A stretch of 12,868 nt of DNA, from assembly GCA_003520025.1 (NCBI GenBank), contig DOVP01000174.1, forward strand, positions 1 to 12,868, written 5' to 3'. The notes below the pieces were generated by a model. The model did no database searches. It was not told the origin of the DNA and saw nothing but the letters and a program-made list of their open reading frames with translations. The DNA comes from Phycisphaerales bacterium (lineage in GTDB: Bacteria > Planctomycetota > Phycisphaerae > Phycisphaerales > SM1A02). Below, one piece after another: positions 1 to 7,076 of the stretch. Every line of letters begins with the position of its first letter. Position 1 is the first letter of the stretch. The position numbers and the translations under genes are program-made.

Positions 1-367
1 CGCGGATATCCGCCATTGGCTTCAGTTGAACTTCCGAAAGATCTTCTTGCCCTGGCTGGCCAGTATTGTTCATGATGTCGACAACCTCATCATCGATGTC
101 TTTGAAATCATGGCTGTCGATCTTGATGATGACCATGTCGGGCGAGACTTCCTTAATGTCCTCTATGATTGACTCATAGAGTTCAGGAAGGATGTCCGTG
201 CCGACCTGTCCTCGCATCGGAACGATGTAGATGGAAAGGCTGTCTTCTGCGTCTGATTCTTGCACAAGCGGCGGGTAGCGGCTTTCCGCTGGCGCGGGCT
301 TTTCGCCGCCCACTGAGATGCTGGTCGCAAGAGAAATCGAAACACTCATCATCAGGAATTGGCGCAT
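1..367 (-). CDS. Exported protein, N-terminal part only; possibly ClpP/SppA (NfeD-type) protease-like
   Basis: An open frame runs leftward from an ATG at 365-367 and off the window edge without a stop, giving 122 residues. A GGAG box at 375-378, 7 bases before the ATG, supports the start. The protein opens with a short hydrophobic, signal-like stretch (residues about 3-19, ending SVGGEK) and an acidic, proline-containing linker. From about residue 45 it reads SIYIVPMRGQVGTDI, then a helix (ELYESIIEDIKE), then DMVIIKIDS. This strand-helix-strand order, with VPMRG early and a hydrophobic strand ending in IDS, resembles the first unit of the ClpP-fold domain in SppA/NfeD-type membrane proteases. 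The catalytic serine region would lie outside the window, so activity cannot be judged. It lies 93 bases downstream of cca on the same strand, but a promoter-like box and a hairpin in the gap suggest its own transcription. I am confident it is a gene; the family is a guess. Confidence 0.72.
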   Translation of the reverse strand, partial: MRQFLMMSVSISLATSISVGGEKPAPAESRYPPLVQESDAEDSLSIYIVPMRGQVGTDILPELYESIIEDIKEVSPDMVIIKIDSHDFKDIDDEVVDIMNNTGQPGQEDLSEVQLKPMADIR

Positions 368-399
368 GTCATCACTCCGTTGCGGTCATCGATACGGTC

Positions 400-405
400 A
401 GTATA
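400..405 (-). promoter_or_regulatory. Promoter -10-like box TATACT for the leftward exported protein
   Basis: On the minus strand the hexamer TATACT, preceded by CCC, lies 32 bases before the ATG at 367. Transcription starting about 7 bases further on would give a leader of about 26 bases carrying the GGAG ribosome site. No good TTGACA-like -35 box is seen at the usual spacing. The same hexamer recurs before two other genes in the window, which strengthens the call. Confidence 0.4.
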
Positions 406-406
406 G

Positions 407-431
407 GGCGGCTGCGCCAGCAGAATCCGCC
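407..431 (-). other. Hairpin between cca and the exported protein
   Basis: GGCGG (407-411) pairs with CCGCC (427-431), and CTGC (412-415) pairs with GCAG (420-423). The loop is GCCA and there is a 3-base bulge (AAT). This gives nine G/C-dominated pairs, 29 bases past the cca stop and directly upstream of the TATACT box. No T-run follows it on either strand, so it is not a classical intrinsic terminator. It could slow or end the cca transcript, protect its 3' end, or act as an operator over the -35 position. Confidence 0.45.
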
Positions 432-460
432 GGGCGGGAAAATCAGAGATAGAGAGGGAT

Positions 461-1669
461 TCATTGTGTATACAGTTCACGGGCGAGTTTAAGAGCCTCA
501 CTGAGGGTCTGTACACGGCCTTCCAACTGGGCGTCGTAGACCTGTTCGAGTACTTCCCCAAATCCGGCTCCGGGGGTCATGCCATCTGCGAGGAGCGCAT
601 CGCCGCTGAGCAGTCGAGCAGGACTCAGTTCCGTTTCAGCCAATACCGCGATGTCACAGCGGATCCGGGCAGCCTGTTCTGGAACAATGGCTTCGATCAT
701 ATCGAGGGCGGCAGCGGACCAACATGATGCAGCGAGTCGCTTCTTCGCTGCCACGCCCATGTCATCCCAGCGGTGCAGTGCAGCATGGGTGGCAAGGCAG
801 GCGCGCAGACCGTCTCGATGTTCGTTGGAGAGCAAGAGACTTCTTCGCCACAGTTGCGCAGTCTCATCAGGATCTTCATGTTCCCTCCCGCGATCGAGCG
901 ACCAAGCAGCCAGCATCGCCGTCAGATCGCCGCCTTCACGTCCAACGTGTTCCAGACGAACGAACGTGGATGCCGCGCTTGGCGTGCTGAATACAGCCTC
1001 ACCCAAACCAAGCCGCTCAAACAATGCAACGCCTTTGGCCCGCTCGGGACACTGGAGCAGACGCCGAAGTTCCTCTCCGATCCGTTCACGCGACACACCC
1101 GAGAGTTCGCCGGCGTGCGCCGCGATGGCCGCCTCGGTCTCCGGATCGAGTTTGACCCCGAGGCATGCGACAAAGCGTACTGCCCGGAGCATTCGCAGAT
1201 GGTCCTCGTGGAAGCGGGCCGCCGGGTCGCCGATTGCTCGCAGGATTCCCGCTTCAAGATCGGCTCGCCCGCCTACGAAGTCATGCACTTCGCCGGTTGC
1301 TGGATCGCGAAAGAGCCCGTTGATCGTAAAGTCACGCCGCATGGCGTCGTGCTGCGCATTGGTGAAGCGGACATTGTCCGGGCGGCGATGATCCGAATAC
1401 TCGCCCTCTTCGCGGAAAGTCGCCACCTCCATACTGAACCCATGTCGGTGAACGAGCATGACGCCGAACGAGACCCCGACCGCGCGTGCGCGAGGAAATA
1501 CCTCCAGCACTTGCTCCGGAACTGCGTCGGTGGCGATGTCGTAATCCTCGGGCATGAGCCCAAGCAGTTCATCCCGAACACAGCCACCGGCGAACCAGGC
1601 GACATGTCCGGCCGATTGCAGCGATGACGCCACATCTGCCGCGGCCGCTCGCGCATCAGGAGTGGTCAT
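461..1669 (-). CDS. cca: CCA tRNA nucleotidyltransferase (class II, CCA/poly(A) polymerase family)
   Basis: 402 residues. Enzymes of this family add or repair the 3' CCA end of tRNA in the cytoplasm without a nucleic acid template. The nucleotidyltransferase head is plain: AGGCVRD at 27-33, the metal-binding pair D42 and D44 in EDYDIATDA, the flexible-loop region FREEGEYSDHRRPDNVRF at 85-102, RRDFTINGLF at 111-120, and the neck motif EDHLRMLRAVRF at 155-166 with the E155-D156-x-x-R159 nucleotide-recognition signature. There is no C-terminal HD phosphohydrolase domain. The ATG overlaps the rsmD stop (ATGA), and AAGGA at 1679-1683, 9 bases upstream inside rsmD, fits translational coupling. The bacterial poly(A) polymerase PcnB shares these motifs; the GEYSD..RP.NVRF loop favours a CCA enzyme. 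A split CC-adding or A-adding specialist cannot be excluded from sequence alone. Confidence 0.92.
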   Translation of the reverse strand: MTTPDARAAAADVASSLQSAGHVAWFAGGCVRDELLGLMPEDYDIATDAVPEQVLEVFPRARAVGVSFGVMLVHRHGFSMEVATFREEGEYSDHRRPDNVRFTNAQHDAMRRDFTINGLFRDPATGEVHDFVGGRADLEAGILRAIGDPAARFHEDHLRMLRAVRFVACLGVKLDPETEAAIAAHAGELSGVSRERIGEELRRLLQCPERAKGVALFERLGLGEAVFSTPSAASTFVRLEHVGREGGDLTAMLAAWSLDRGREHEDPDETAQLWRRSLLLSNEHRDGLRACLATHAALHRWDDMGVAAKKRLAASCWSAAALDMIEAIVPEQAARIRCDIAVLAETELSPARLLSGDALLADGMTPGAGFGEVLEQVYDAQLEGRVQTLSEALKLARELYTQ

Positions 1670-2253
1670 GGCGACGTTTCCTTGTGCGTGTAGAGCAGTA
1701 CCTGGTGATGACGGCGGTATTCCCTGATTTCAGGGCCGGCCAATGAGGCGATTTCATGGGACGTGTCCTTCGCATCAAGCGGCGTACGAAGCACGATCAT
1801 GCCGTCGTCAGCGAGGAGGTCTACTGCTCGAGCGATATGATCGAGTACTCGTCTGCGACCGGCCTCGTCTCGCATCATCGCAAACGGAGGATCGACGAAG
1901 ATGACATCGAGTGGTCTTGGCGATCGGAGCAAACTGACCGAACCGAGCGCATCGCCTCGGAGGGTGTCCGCAATCACTTCGCAGCCGAGTTCCTGAACGT
2001 TTTTCTCCAGCAACGCGTAGATCCGCCGATCCTGCTCGACCATCAGAACTTCGGCGGCCCCGCGGCTGACAGCCTCCAGTCCCATCGTGCCGACGCCCGC
2101 GAACAGATCCAGCACACGCGCTCCCTCCCAGTGACCGCGGAGGATGTTGAAGACCGACTCCTTGACGCGTTGCGCATAGGGTCTGGTCGTTCCCGCATCC
2201 GGCGGCGTCTGGAGACGCCGGGATCTATATTGTCCGCCGATGATCTGCAGCAT
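1666..2253 (-). CDS. rsmD: 16S rRNA (guanine-N2)-methyltransferase RsmD
   Basis: 195 residues, normal for RsmD, which methylates G966 (E. coli numbering) of 16S rRNA using S-adenosylmethionine. Seen in order: an N-terminal IIGGQYRSRRL strand (4-14), the family-typical RPYAQRVKESVFNIL (24-38), SAM-binding motif I VLDLFAGVGTMGLEA (47-61), an acidic strand end at E73, and catalytic motif IV DPPF (121-124). The frame stays open upstream to 2343, but family similarity begins exactly at the ATG at 2251-2253, so I use that start. Its ribosome site is weak. The stop overlaps the cca start by 4 bases, making a two-gene translation-related unit. Its start faces the hydrolase start across 45 bases. Confidence 0.93.
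   Translation of the reverse strand: MLQIIGGQYRSRRLQTPPDAGTTRPYAQRVKESVFNILRGHWEGARVLDLFAGVGTMGLEAVSRGAAEVLMVEQDRRIYALLEKNVQELGCEVIADTLRGDALGSVSLLRSPRPLDVIFVDPPFAMMRDEAGRRRVLDHIARAVDLLADDGMIVLRTPLDAKDTSHEIASLAGPEIREYRRHHQVLLYTHKETSP
2203..2220. repeat. Perfect 8-bp inverted repeat near the rsmD/hydrolase divergent starts
   Basis: CGGCGTCT (2203-2210) and AGACGCCG (2213-2220) are exact reverse complements separated by GG. The repeat lies in codons about 12-17 of rsmD and ends 5 bases before a TATATT hexamer at 2226-2231 on the plus strand. It could be a dimeric repressor site or an RNA hairpin near the 5' end of rsmD mRNA, or it may simply be a product of coding sequence. Confidence 0.35.
2226..2231 (+). 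promoter_or_regulatory. Weak -10-like box TATATT upstream of the hydrolase
   Basis: TATATT on the plus strand lies 67 bases before the hydrolase ATG, inside rsmD. It is one of few AT-rich hexamers in a very GC-rich stretch. There is no recognisable -35 box. It would give a leader of about 60 bases. The call is weak. Confidence 0.2.
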
Positions 2254-2298
2254 TCCACAAGGATCGGCCCCAGACCGCGTCACGTCAACGAGGATGGC

Positions 2299-3108
2299 AT
2301 GAGCGAGCGATTTGATGCCCTGCCTTCGGCGCTCCGCCAACAAGCATCGCTTGCCATGTGCGGGGCGGTTCCGACGCTGCTGGTCCAGCCTGAGGGCATT
2401 GAATCAGCCCCGGATCGCCCTCCCCTACTGCTGTGGATTCACGGCCGAACCACCTTCAAGGAGTTCGATCCCGGGCGGTATCTTCGGCTGATGCGGCGAG
2501 GCATCGCGGTATGCGCGATGGACCTGCCCGGGCACGGCGAACGATTCGATCCGCGATTCCAGAAGGCGGCTCATGTCATCGAGGCAGTGCTCGCTGCGGC
2601 TGACGAGATTGACTCGGTCAGCCGGTTTGCGGTCGATCGGCTCGGGGCAGACCCTGGCAAAATTGCGATCGGGGGCATGTCCGCTGGCGGCATGGTGGCG
2701 ATCTCGAGACTCTGCAGCCCCCACCAGTACGCGGCCGGCGTGCTGGAAGCGACCAGCGGAAACTGGTCCGAACTTCCGATGGCTGCGGAGGTGGATTCGG
2801 CCACGATCGACATGATTCACCGGGCCGATCCAATACGGCATCTCGCCCAGTGGCGACCGATCCCGTTGCTGGCCATCCACGCCCGGCTGGATTCGTGGAT
2901 CCCGTTTGAGGGACAGTGGCGGTTTCTCGATGCGGCGGAAGCAAAAGGGCCAGCTTCGCTCGTGACGCGAGTGGCGTACGATCGTACTGGTGCTCCGGGC
3001 GAGCACGCCGGTTTTGGTTCGATGTCCGCGGATGCCAAGGAACGCCAGACCACTTTTTTGACCGACCATCTCCTTCGCAGACCCACCCTGGGAGTTTCTT
3101 CGCCATGA
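2299..3108 (+). CDS. Alpha/beta hydrolase (esterase/dienelactone-hydrolase-like)
   Basis: 269 residues, apparently cytoplasmic, without a signal peptide. The fold signature is complete. An oxyanion-hole strand LLLWIHGRT ends at H48-G49, followed by [13 protein letters not shown] (71-83). The nucleophile elbow GGMSAGG places the serine at 128. The acid is probably D198 in [12 protein letters not shown], and the histidine is probably H236 in GEHAGFG. The layout resembles small single-domain esterases such as YjfP/YitV; the substrate is unknown. The frame is open upstream to 1756, but that part runs antisense through rsmD. The ATG at 2299 has AGG at 2291-2293, 5 bases away, and is preferred. The stop overlaps the trpB start (ATGA), so the two are probably co-transcribed and translationally coupled. 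No role in tryptophan synthesis can be inferred from that alone. Confidence 0.85.
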   Translation: MSERFDALPSALRQQASLAMCGAVPTLLVQPEGIESAPDRPPLLLWIHGRTTFKEFDPGRYLRLMRRGIAVCAMDLPGHGERFDPRFQKAAHVIEAVLAAADEIDSVSRFAVDRLGADPGKIAIGGMSAGGMVAISRLCSPHQYAAGVLEATSGNWSELPMAAEVDSATIDMIHRADPIRHLAQWRPIPLLAIHARLDSWIPFEGQWRFLDAAEAKGPASLVTRVAYDRTGAPGEHAGFGSMSADAKERQTTFLTDHLLRRPTLGVSSP

Positions 3109-4334
3109 GTTCAAGCATTGCCACTGCCCCCGATCCAAGCGGATGGTTCGGCCGCTTTGGTGGCCGGTTCGTCCCCGAAACGCTCGTGGCGGCCCTTGAT
3201 CAATTGGACGCGGCGTGGGCGGAGGCTTCCGAAGATTCCACCTTTCTCACGGAACTCGACGGCCTTCTGCGAGATTACGTGGGCCGTCCGACACCGCTCA
3301 CCGATACACCGCGGCTCTCCGCCCACGCTGGCGGCGCCGCGATCTGGCTGAAGCGAGAAGATCTCGCCCACACCGGCGCGCACAAGATCAACAACACGAT
3401 CGGGCAGGTGCTGCTCGCCCGAAGAATGGGCAAGCACCGCATCATCGCCGAGACCGGCGCAGGGCAGCACGGTGTCGCAACGGCAACGGCGTGCGCAAGA
3501 TTTGGCCTTGTTTGCGAAGTCTACATGGGCGCCGAAGATGTCCGTCGCCAGGCCCTCAATGTGTTTCGGATGCGAATGCTTGGCGCGGTGGTACACGAAG
3601 TCGAGGACGGCAGCTGCACGCTCAAAGATGCGACGAACGCCGCAATGCGAGACTGGATGGGCTCGGTCGAAACGACGCACTACGTACTCGGTTCGGTTGT
3701 CGGGCCGCATCCGTTCCCATTGATCGTCCGCTCGCTGCAGGCGGTGATCGGCCGCGAGGCCCGCTCGCAGTGCCTTGAGCGGATTGGTCACCTTCCCGAT
3801 CACATCGTTGCGTGCGTCGGCGGCGGATCCAATGCGGCCGGGATTTTTTACCCCTTCCTCGATGACGAAGAGGTGTCGCTCATCGGCGTTGAAGCGGGTG
3901 GATCGTCACTTGAGATCGGCCATCATGCTGCGAGTCTCGGCTGCGGCACGCCCGGCGTTCTGCACGGGTCACGCAGTTATGTGCTTCAGGATTCCGATGG
4001 CCAGACCGCCGATGTGCACTCATGCTCAGCCGGGCTGGACTACCCCGGCGTCGGTCCGGAGCATTCATGGTGGAAGGAACTCGGCCGGGCGACCTACATG
4101 AGCGTCAGCGACGATGAGGCGATCGAGGCCTTTCAGTTGCTCTGCTCGCTCGAAGGCATTCTGCCTGCGCTTGAGTCATCCCACGCCATTGCAGCGGCAC
4201 TCCAGATTGCCCGCGAACTCGACTCGAGCCAAATCGTTCTGGTCAATCTCTCCGGACGGGGAGATAAGGATGTCGTGGAGGCCCGAACGCTGATGGAGGA
4301 AGAAAGCGTCCATGGATCTCCGCCACAGAAATGA
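3105..4334 (+). CDS. trpB: Tryptophan synthase beta subunit
   Basis: 409 residues, normal for TrpB. It condenses indole (channelled from the alpha subunit) with L-serine to give L-tryptophan, using pyridoxal phosphate, in the cytoplasm. Visible features: the N-terminal [14 protein letters not shown] (13-26), the PLP-lysine motif [13 protein letters not shown] with K94 as the Schiff-base lysine, the AETGAGQHG loop with the catalytic E116, the VGPHPFP segment (199-205), and the phosphate-binding GGGSN at 239-243. These are TrpB1-type features, the form that normally partners TrpA. A GGAG box at 3091-3094 lies 10 bases before the ATG. The start overlaps the hydrolase stop. No trpA or other trp gene follows: the next gene is convergent, 32 bases away. 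The pathway is therefore probably dispersed in this genome, or trpA lies elsewhere. Confidence 0.96.
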   Translation: MSSSIATAPDPSGWFGRFGGRFVPETLVAALDQLDAAWAEASEDSTFLTELDGLLRDYVGRPTPLTDTPRLSAHAGGAAIWLKREDLAHTGAHKINNTIGQVLLARRMGKHRIIAETGAGQHGVATATACARFGLVCEVYMGAEDVRRQALNVFRMRMLGAVVHEVEDGSCTLKDATNAAMRDWMGSVETTHYVLGSVVGPHPFPLIVRSLQAVIGREARSQCLERIGHLPDHIVACVGGGSNAAGIFYPFLDDEEVSLIGVEAGGSSLEIGHHAASLGCGTPGVLHGSRSYVLQDSDGQTADVHSCSAGLDYPGVGPEHSWWKELGRATYMSVSDDEAIEAFQLLCSLEGILPALESSHAIAAALQIARELDSSQIVLVNLSGRGDKDVVEARTLMEEESVHGSPPQK

Positions 4335-4366
4335 TGGTTCTGTCGCGCCCAGGCAGTACTTGAGCC

Positions 4367-6679
4367 CTACCGACCGCCCGCGCGGCTGCGCAGATCGATT
4401 ACCGGGCCACCAGCCATCTGGTTTGGTGTGGCATCAGCTTTGTCGGAGGTCTCTGCGAGTATCTGCGTCTGAAGCAGCAGCAGCGCCAACTCCAGTTGTG
4501 GATCGTATCCGTCGTTGATCAGGCGATCGATGTCTGGCGGTCCAACGTCGGCAGGGTTCGGTTCCTGATCCGTCTTGGACACATCTTCTTCGGGTTCGGG
4601 CAACTTCAATGCCGACACCGCCTGCTCGGCTCGAATCCGCAGCCGTTCGGATGCTTCCCAGTCATCCACCGACATCTTGACGACCAAATCCGGCATGACA
4701 CCCCAGTCTGTGGAACCGGGTCGCTTATGCACGAGTCGACCGGATGACTCGTCACTTGCAGGTGGCAAGCGGTAATACTGATTCGTCACCTTGAGCCTCG
4801 CCTCGGGGCCGACCGGGTGCACTGTTTGCACACTTCCCTTGCCGAAACTCCGCTCGCCAAGCACGACTGCCGCCTCGTGGGCCTGCAGACATCCGGCGAC
4901 GATCTCACTGGCGCTGGCCGAGCCGCGGTTGACCAGCACGACGGTCGGCACGCCACCGAGGTAGCACTCCACGGAGCGGGCGGGGAACCGGAAGGTCAAA
5001 CGACCATTGCGATCTTCGCCTGTGACCAGATCCCCTTTCGGCACGAACAAGTTGCTCACGAAGGCCGCCAAATCAAGCAGGCCTCCGGGGTTGTACCGAA
5101 GGTCGAGCACCAACCCGTTCAGCGGTTGATTGCGCCGCATGGTGGCGACTGCCCGAAGCAGATCGCCCTTGGTCTCCTGATCAAATCCGGTGAGTCGGAT
5201 GTATCCGATGCGATCCTCGGGATCGATCATCCAGTCCCAGTCCGAGCGGCCATCGTCGCCGACGCCGTTCTTCCTCCAGCCCTTGACCGTCGGCATGCGA
5301 ATGACGCCCCGAATGATCGGCACATCAAGAAGGTTGTCGACGCCTTCGCGGCGAAGACCGAGTATCACCTTGGTATTCGCTGGGCCGGTGATGTTTCGGA
5401 CGGCATCGTGCACCGTCCATCCGGCGGTCGAGTCACCATCCACCGTCGCGATGATGTCATCAGCCTTGACGCCGGCATAGAAGGCGGGCTTGCCCTCGAG
5501 CGGGGTGACAACCTGAATCTCGCCGAGCAGCGTTTCCTTGATCTGCACACCGACACCGACGAACTTGCCCCGCATCTGACGCTGGAACTGCTCGAATTCA
5601 TACGGCCAAATGACCTGGCTGAATCGATCGAGTTCGTCCATCGCTCCATCTGTGAACTCACGCCACAGCACCCCTTCGGGAAGCGCGATCGTATCGGCAT
5701 TGGCAGATTGAATCCGCTGCATCGTTCGCTCAAGTGACACATGAGCGCCGGGTACTTCCAGAGAGGCTTCTGTCGCGCTGAGGGCTGCCTGCCACGCCGC
5801 GACCGCTTCGTCATCGCTCAGGGAGTTGAAGGTCGGCGCGAGGAAGGCGTCATCAGTCAAGACGCGAAGCGCCGCGATGCCACCTTTCAGCAGCGGTCCG
5901 ATACCTACGGACTCGACGTGTTCGGACAGCGCAATCTCCATGGCCATCGACGCCGTTTCGATGTCGGCGTCGCGTACCTCATCCATCCATCGGGTATCCA
6001 GTCGCGGACTGTATTCCTCTTTGACTTCGTCACCGCGGCCCCGATGGAATGCAACATAACGCCGGTGAAACTCGTCGAATCGGTATCGGCGAAGCAACTT
6101 CATTTGATCCGAGACGGTTTCATAGGCCGTCGTCAGTCGGTCCCATGCATCGTGCATGCCGGTGTCTTCGTACACGGCTCGCAAGCGAAGCAGCCCTTGC
6201 TGGGCATAGAACAACTTGCTCTCGGTCCGCCATGAAGAAATGGCAGCCTCAGCATCGGCAAGCAGACTCTGGACAGCCGGGTCCTGCAGCGGGTCGGCAA
6301 AGTTCGGCGAGAGTGTCTGCATCTCAAGCAGCAGACGAAGGGCCTCGAGCGGATCATCGTCTTGCTGGGCCTCCAGCATTTCGGCGCGGGCCTTTGCCAT
6401 GCGACTGCGGGTATATTCGGCGTCTTCACGCTCGTGGGCCTGCCACAATTCGACGTCCTCGATGAAGGCGCTTCTCGCCTCCGGAGCAATGCCTGCCGAT
6501 ACTGGTTCTCCGAGCAGAACCTCGATGTGGCCCTGATCACCTTCAAGGGCCGCCGTCCACACATTGTCGGCCCACGCCCTTGCTTCCGGAGACGCTGGCC
6601 GGGCCACAGCCCCACCAACCATCCCTCCGAGCACCAGAATCAGCATCGTGAGGCGAATTGGTGTGAATCGTGGCGTCAT
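4367..6679 (-). CDS. S41 carboxy-terminal processing protease with PDZ domain and long extensions
   Basis: 770 residues from the ATG at 6677-6679; earlier in-frame codons lack any signal-like sequence. Residues 1-27 form a signal peptide (basic MTPRFTPIRL, a hydrophobic run, then AVARPAS), so it acts in the periplasm or envelope. Residues about 30-365 are helical, charged and unlike known short CTPs. A PDZ domain covers about 370-460 (FVGVGVQI, AFYAGVKADDIIATVDG). The S41 core follows: GYIRLTGF (492-499), GLVLDLRYNPGGLL (522-535), NRGSASASE with catalytic S589, and GERSFGKGS with general-base K614. The S-to-K spacing of 25 equals that in plant D1 CtpA. The DWGVMPDLVV segment (658-667) is also typical. 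Residues about 690-770 are an acidic, proline-rich tail. AGGA lies about 10 bases upstream of the ATG. The family trims or degrades envelope proteins from the C-terminus; the substrate is unknown. Confidence 0.93.
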   Translation of the reverse strand: MTPRFTPIRLTMLILVLGGMVGGAVARPASPEARAWADNVWTAALEGDQGHIEVLLGEPVSAGIAPEARSAFIEDVELWQAHEREDAEYTRSRMAKARAEMLEAQQDDDPLEALRLLLEMQTLSPNFADPLQDPAVQSLLADAEAAISSWRTESKLFYAQQGLLRLRAVYEDTGMHDAWDRLTTAYETVSDQMKLLRRYRFDEFHRRYVAFHRGRGDEVKEEYSPRLDTRWMDEVRDADIETASMAMEIALSEHVESVGIGPLLKGGIAALRVLTDDAFLAPTFNSLSDDEAVAAWQAALSATEASLEVPGAHVSLERTMQRIQSANADTIALPEGVLWREFTDGAMDELDRFSQVIWPYEFEQFQRQMRGKFVGVGVQIKETLLGEIQVVTPLEGKPAFYAGVKADDIIATVDGDSTAGWTVHDAVRNITGPANTKVILGLRREGVDNLLDVPIIRGVIRMPTVKGWRKNGVGDDGRSDWDWMIDPEDRIGYIRLTGFDQETKGDLLRAVATMRRNQPLNGLVLDLRYNPGGLLDLAAFVSNLFVPKGDLVTGEDRNGRLTFRFPARSVECYLGGVPTVVLVNRGSASASEIVAGCLQAHEAAVVLGERSFGKGSVQTVHPVGPEARLKVTNQYYRLPPASDESSGRLVHKRPGSTDWGVMPDLVVKMSVDDWEASERLRIRAEQAVSALKLPEPEEDVSKTDQEPNPADVGPPDIDRLINDGYDPQLELALLLLQTQILAETSDKADATPNQMAGGPVIDLRSRAGGR

Positions 6680-6699
6680 GTGTCGTGTGTCCTGTGCTG

Positions 6700-6705
6700 A
6701 GTATC
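6700..6705 (-). promoter_or_regulatory. Weak -10-like box GATACT before the S41 protease
   Basis: Minus-strand GATACT lies 20 bases upstream of the protease ATG and differs from the TATACT boxes elsewhere by one base. A start about 7 bases on would leave a short leader including the AGGA ribosome site. No -35 box is evident. Confidence 0.25.
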
Positions 6706-6851
6706 GGACGTATGGGTGGCGAGCACGCAGCGATGCTCCCTGTGGAGAGAATCGGTTGCTTGGGCAGATCAGTTCAGCAAACCCTTCAACTCGCCTGTCA
6801 TGCCTATTTCTCAAGCATACGAGCGAATACGGCCACGGTTCGGGGCTCTCC

Positions 6852-6857
6852 TATACT
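6852..6857 (+). promoter_or_regulatory. Promoter -10-like box TATACT, leaderless spacing
   Basis: TATACT, preceded by CTCC, ends 6 bases before the GTG at 6864 of the small membrane protein. With ordinary -10 to start-site spacing the RNA would begin at the GTG itself. No Shine-Dalgarno sequence is present, which fits leaderless translation. No TTGACA-like -35 box is seen. Confidence 0.4.
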
Positions 6858-6863
6858 CGTTGC

Positions 6864-7076
6864 GTGTCCATCGCGTCGACATCGTGGGTTCAGGCACCCG
6901 CCACCCTGATCCTCGTGTGCCTTGTCGGGCTTATTGGGGCTGTGGTGCTGCTGTTGTCGATTCGCAGGCTCCGCAGGCCGGAGCGGCCCCCACGATCACC
7001 CTATCAGGAGTCTGATCCGTGGATCGAGGCCGGCAGACGCCTGAGCGAAGAGCAGAAAGACGATCAGTCTCCCTGA
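6864..7076 (+). CDS. Small single-pass membrane protein with DPWIEAGRRL tail
   Basis: 70 residues starting at GTG 6864. One hydrophobic helix spans about residues 13-33 (ATLILVCLVGLIGAVVLLLSI). It is followed by a basic cluster (RRLRRPERPPR), which predicts the C-terminus in the cytoplasm. The tail DPWIEAGRRL (51-60) is followed by a charged end (SEEQKDD). I recall comparable short proteins ending in a DPWxEAGRR-like motif in planctomycetes but know no function. The frame is open far upstream (from 6564), but that part runs antisense to the S41 gene and lacks protein-like composition. The GTG is preferred because the TATACT box is 6 bases upstream and the helix follows at once. The end overlaps the TPR gene by 13 bases, tail to tail. 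Confidence 0.68.
   Translation: MSIASTSWVQAPATLILVCLVGLIGAVVLLLSIRRLRRPERPPRSPYQESDPWIEAGRRLSEEQKDDQSP

Noticed and set aside
467..474. Palindrome TGTATACA
   Set aside because: It is made of the last codons of cca (LYT); too short, and explained by coding.
579..1391. A 270-codon open frame on the plus strand across cca
   Set aside because: It has Ser/Arg-rich low-quality composition typical of the antisense of GC-rich genes, while the opposite strand shows all CCA-enzyme motifs.
1756..2298. Open extension of the hydrolase frame across rsmD
   Set aside because: It is antisense to clear RsmD motifs. The hydrolase ATG at 2299 has its own ribosome site and the fold starts after it.
4335..4366. 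Bidirectional terminator between trpB and the S41 gene
   Set aside because: The 32 bases contain no stem long enough and no T- or A-run; any termination would need another mechanism.
4817..5737. A 306-codon open frame on the plus strand across the S41 protease
   Set aside because: It is antisense to the PDZ and S41 core; His/Asp/Gly-rich with no domain logic.
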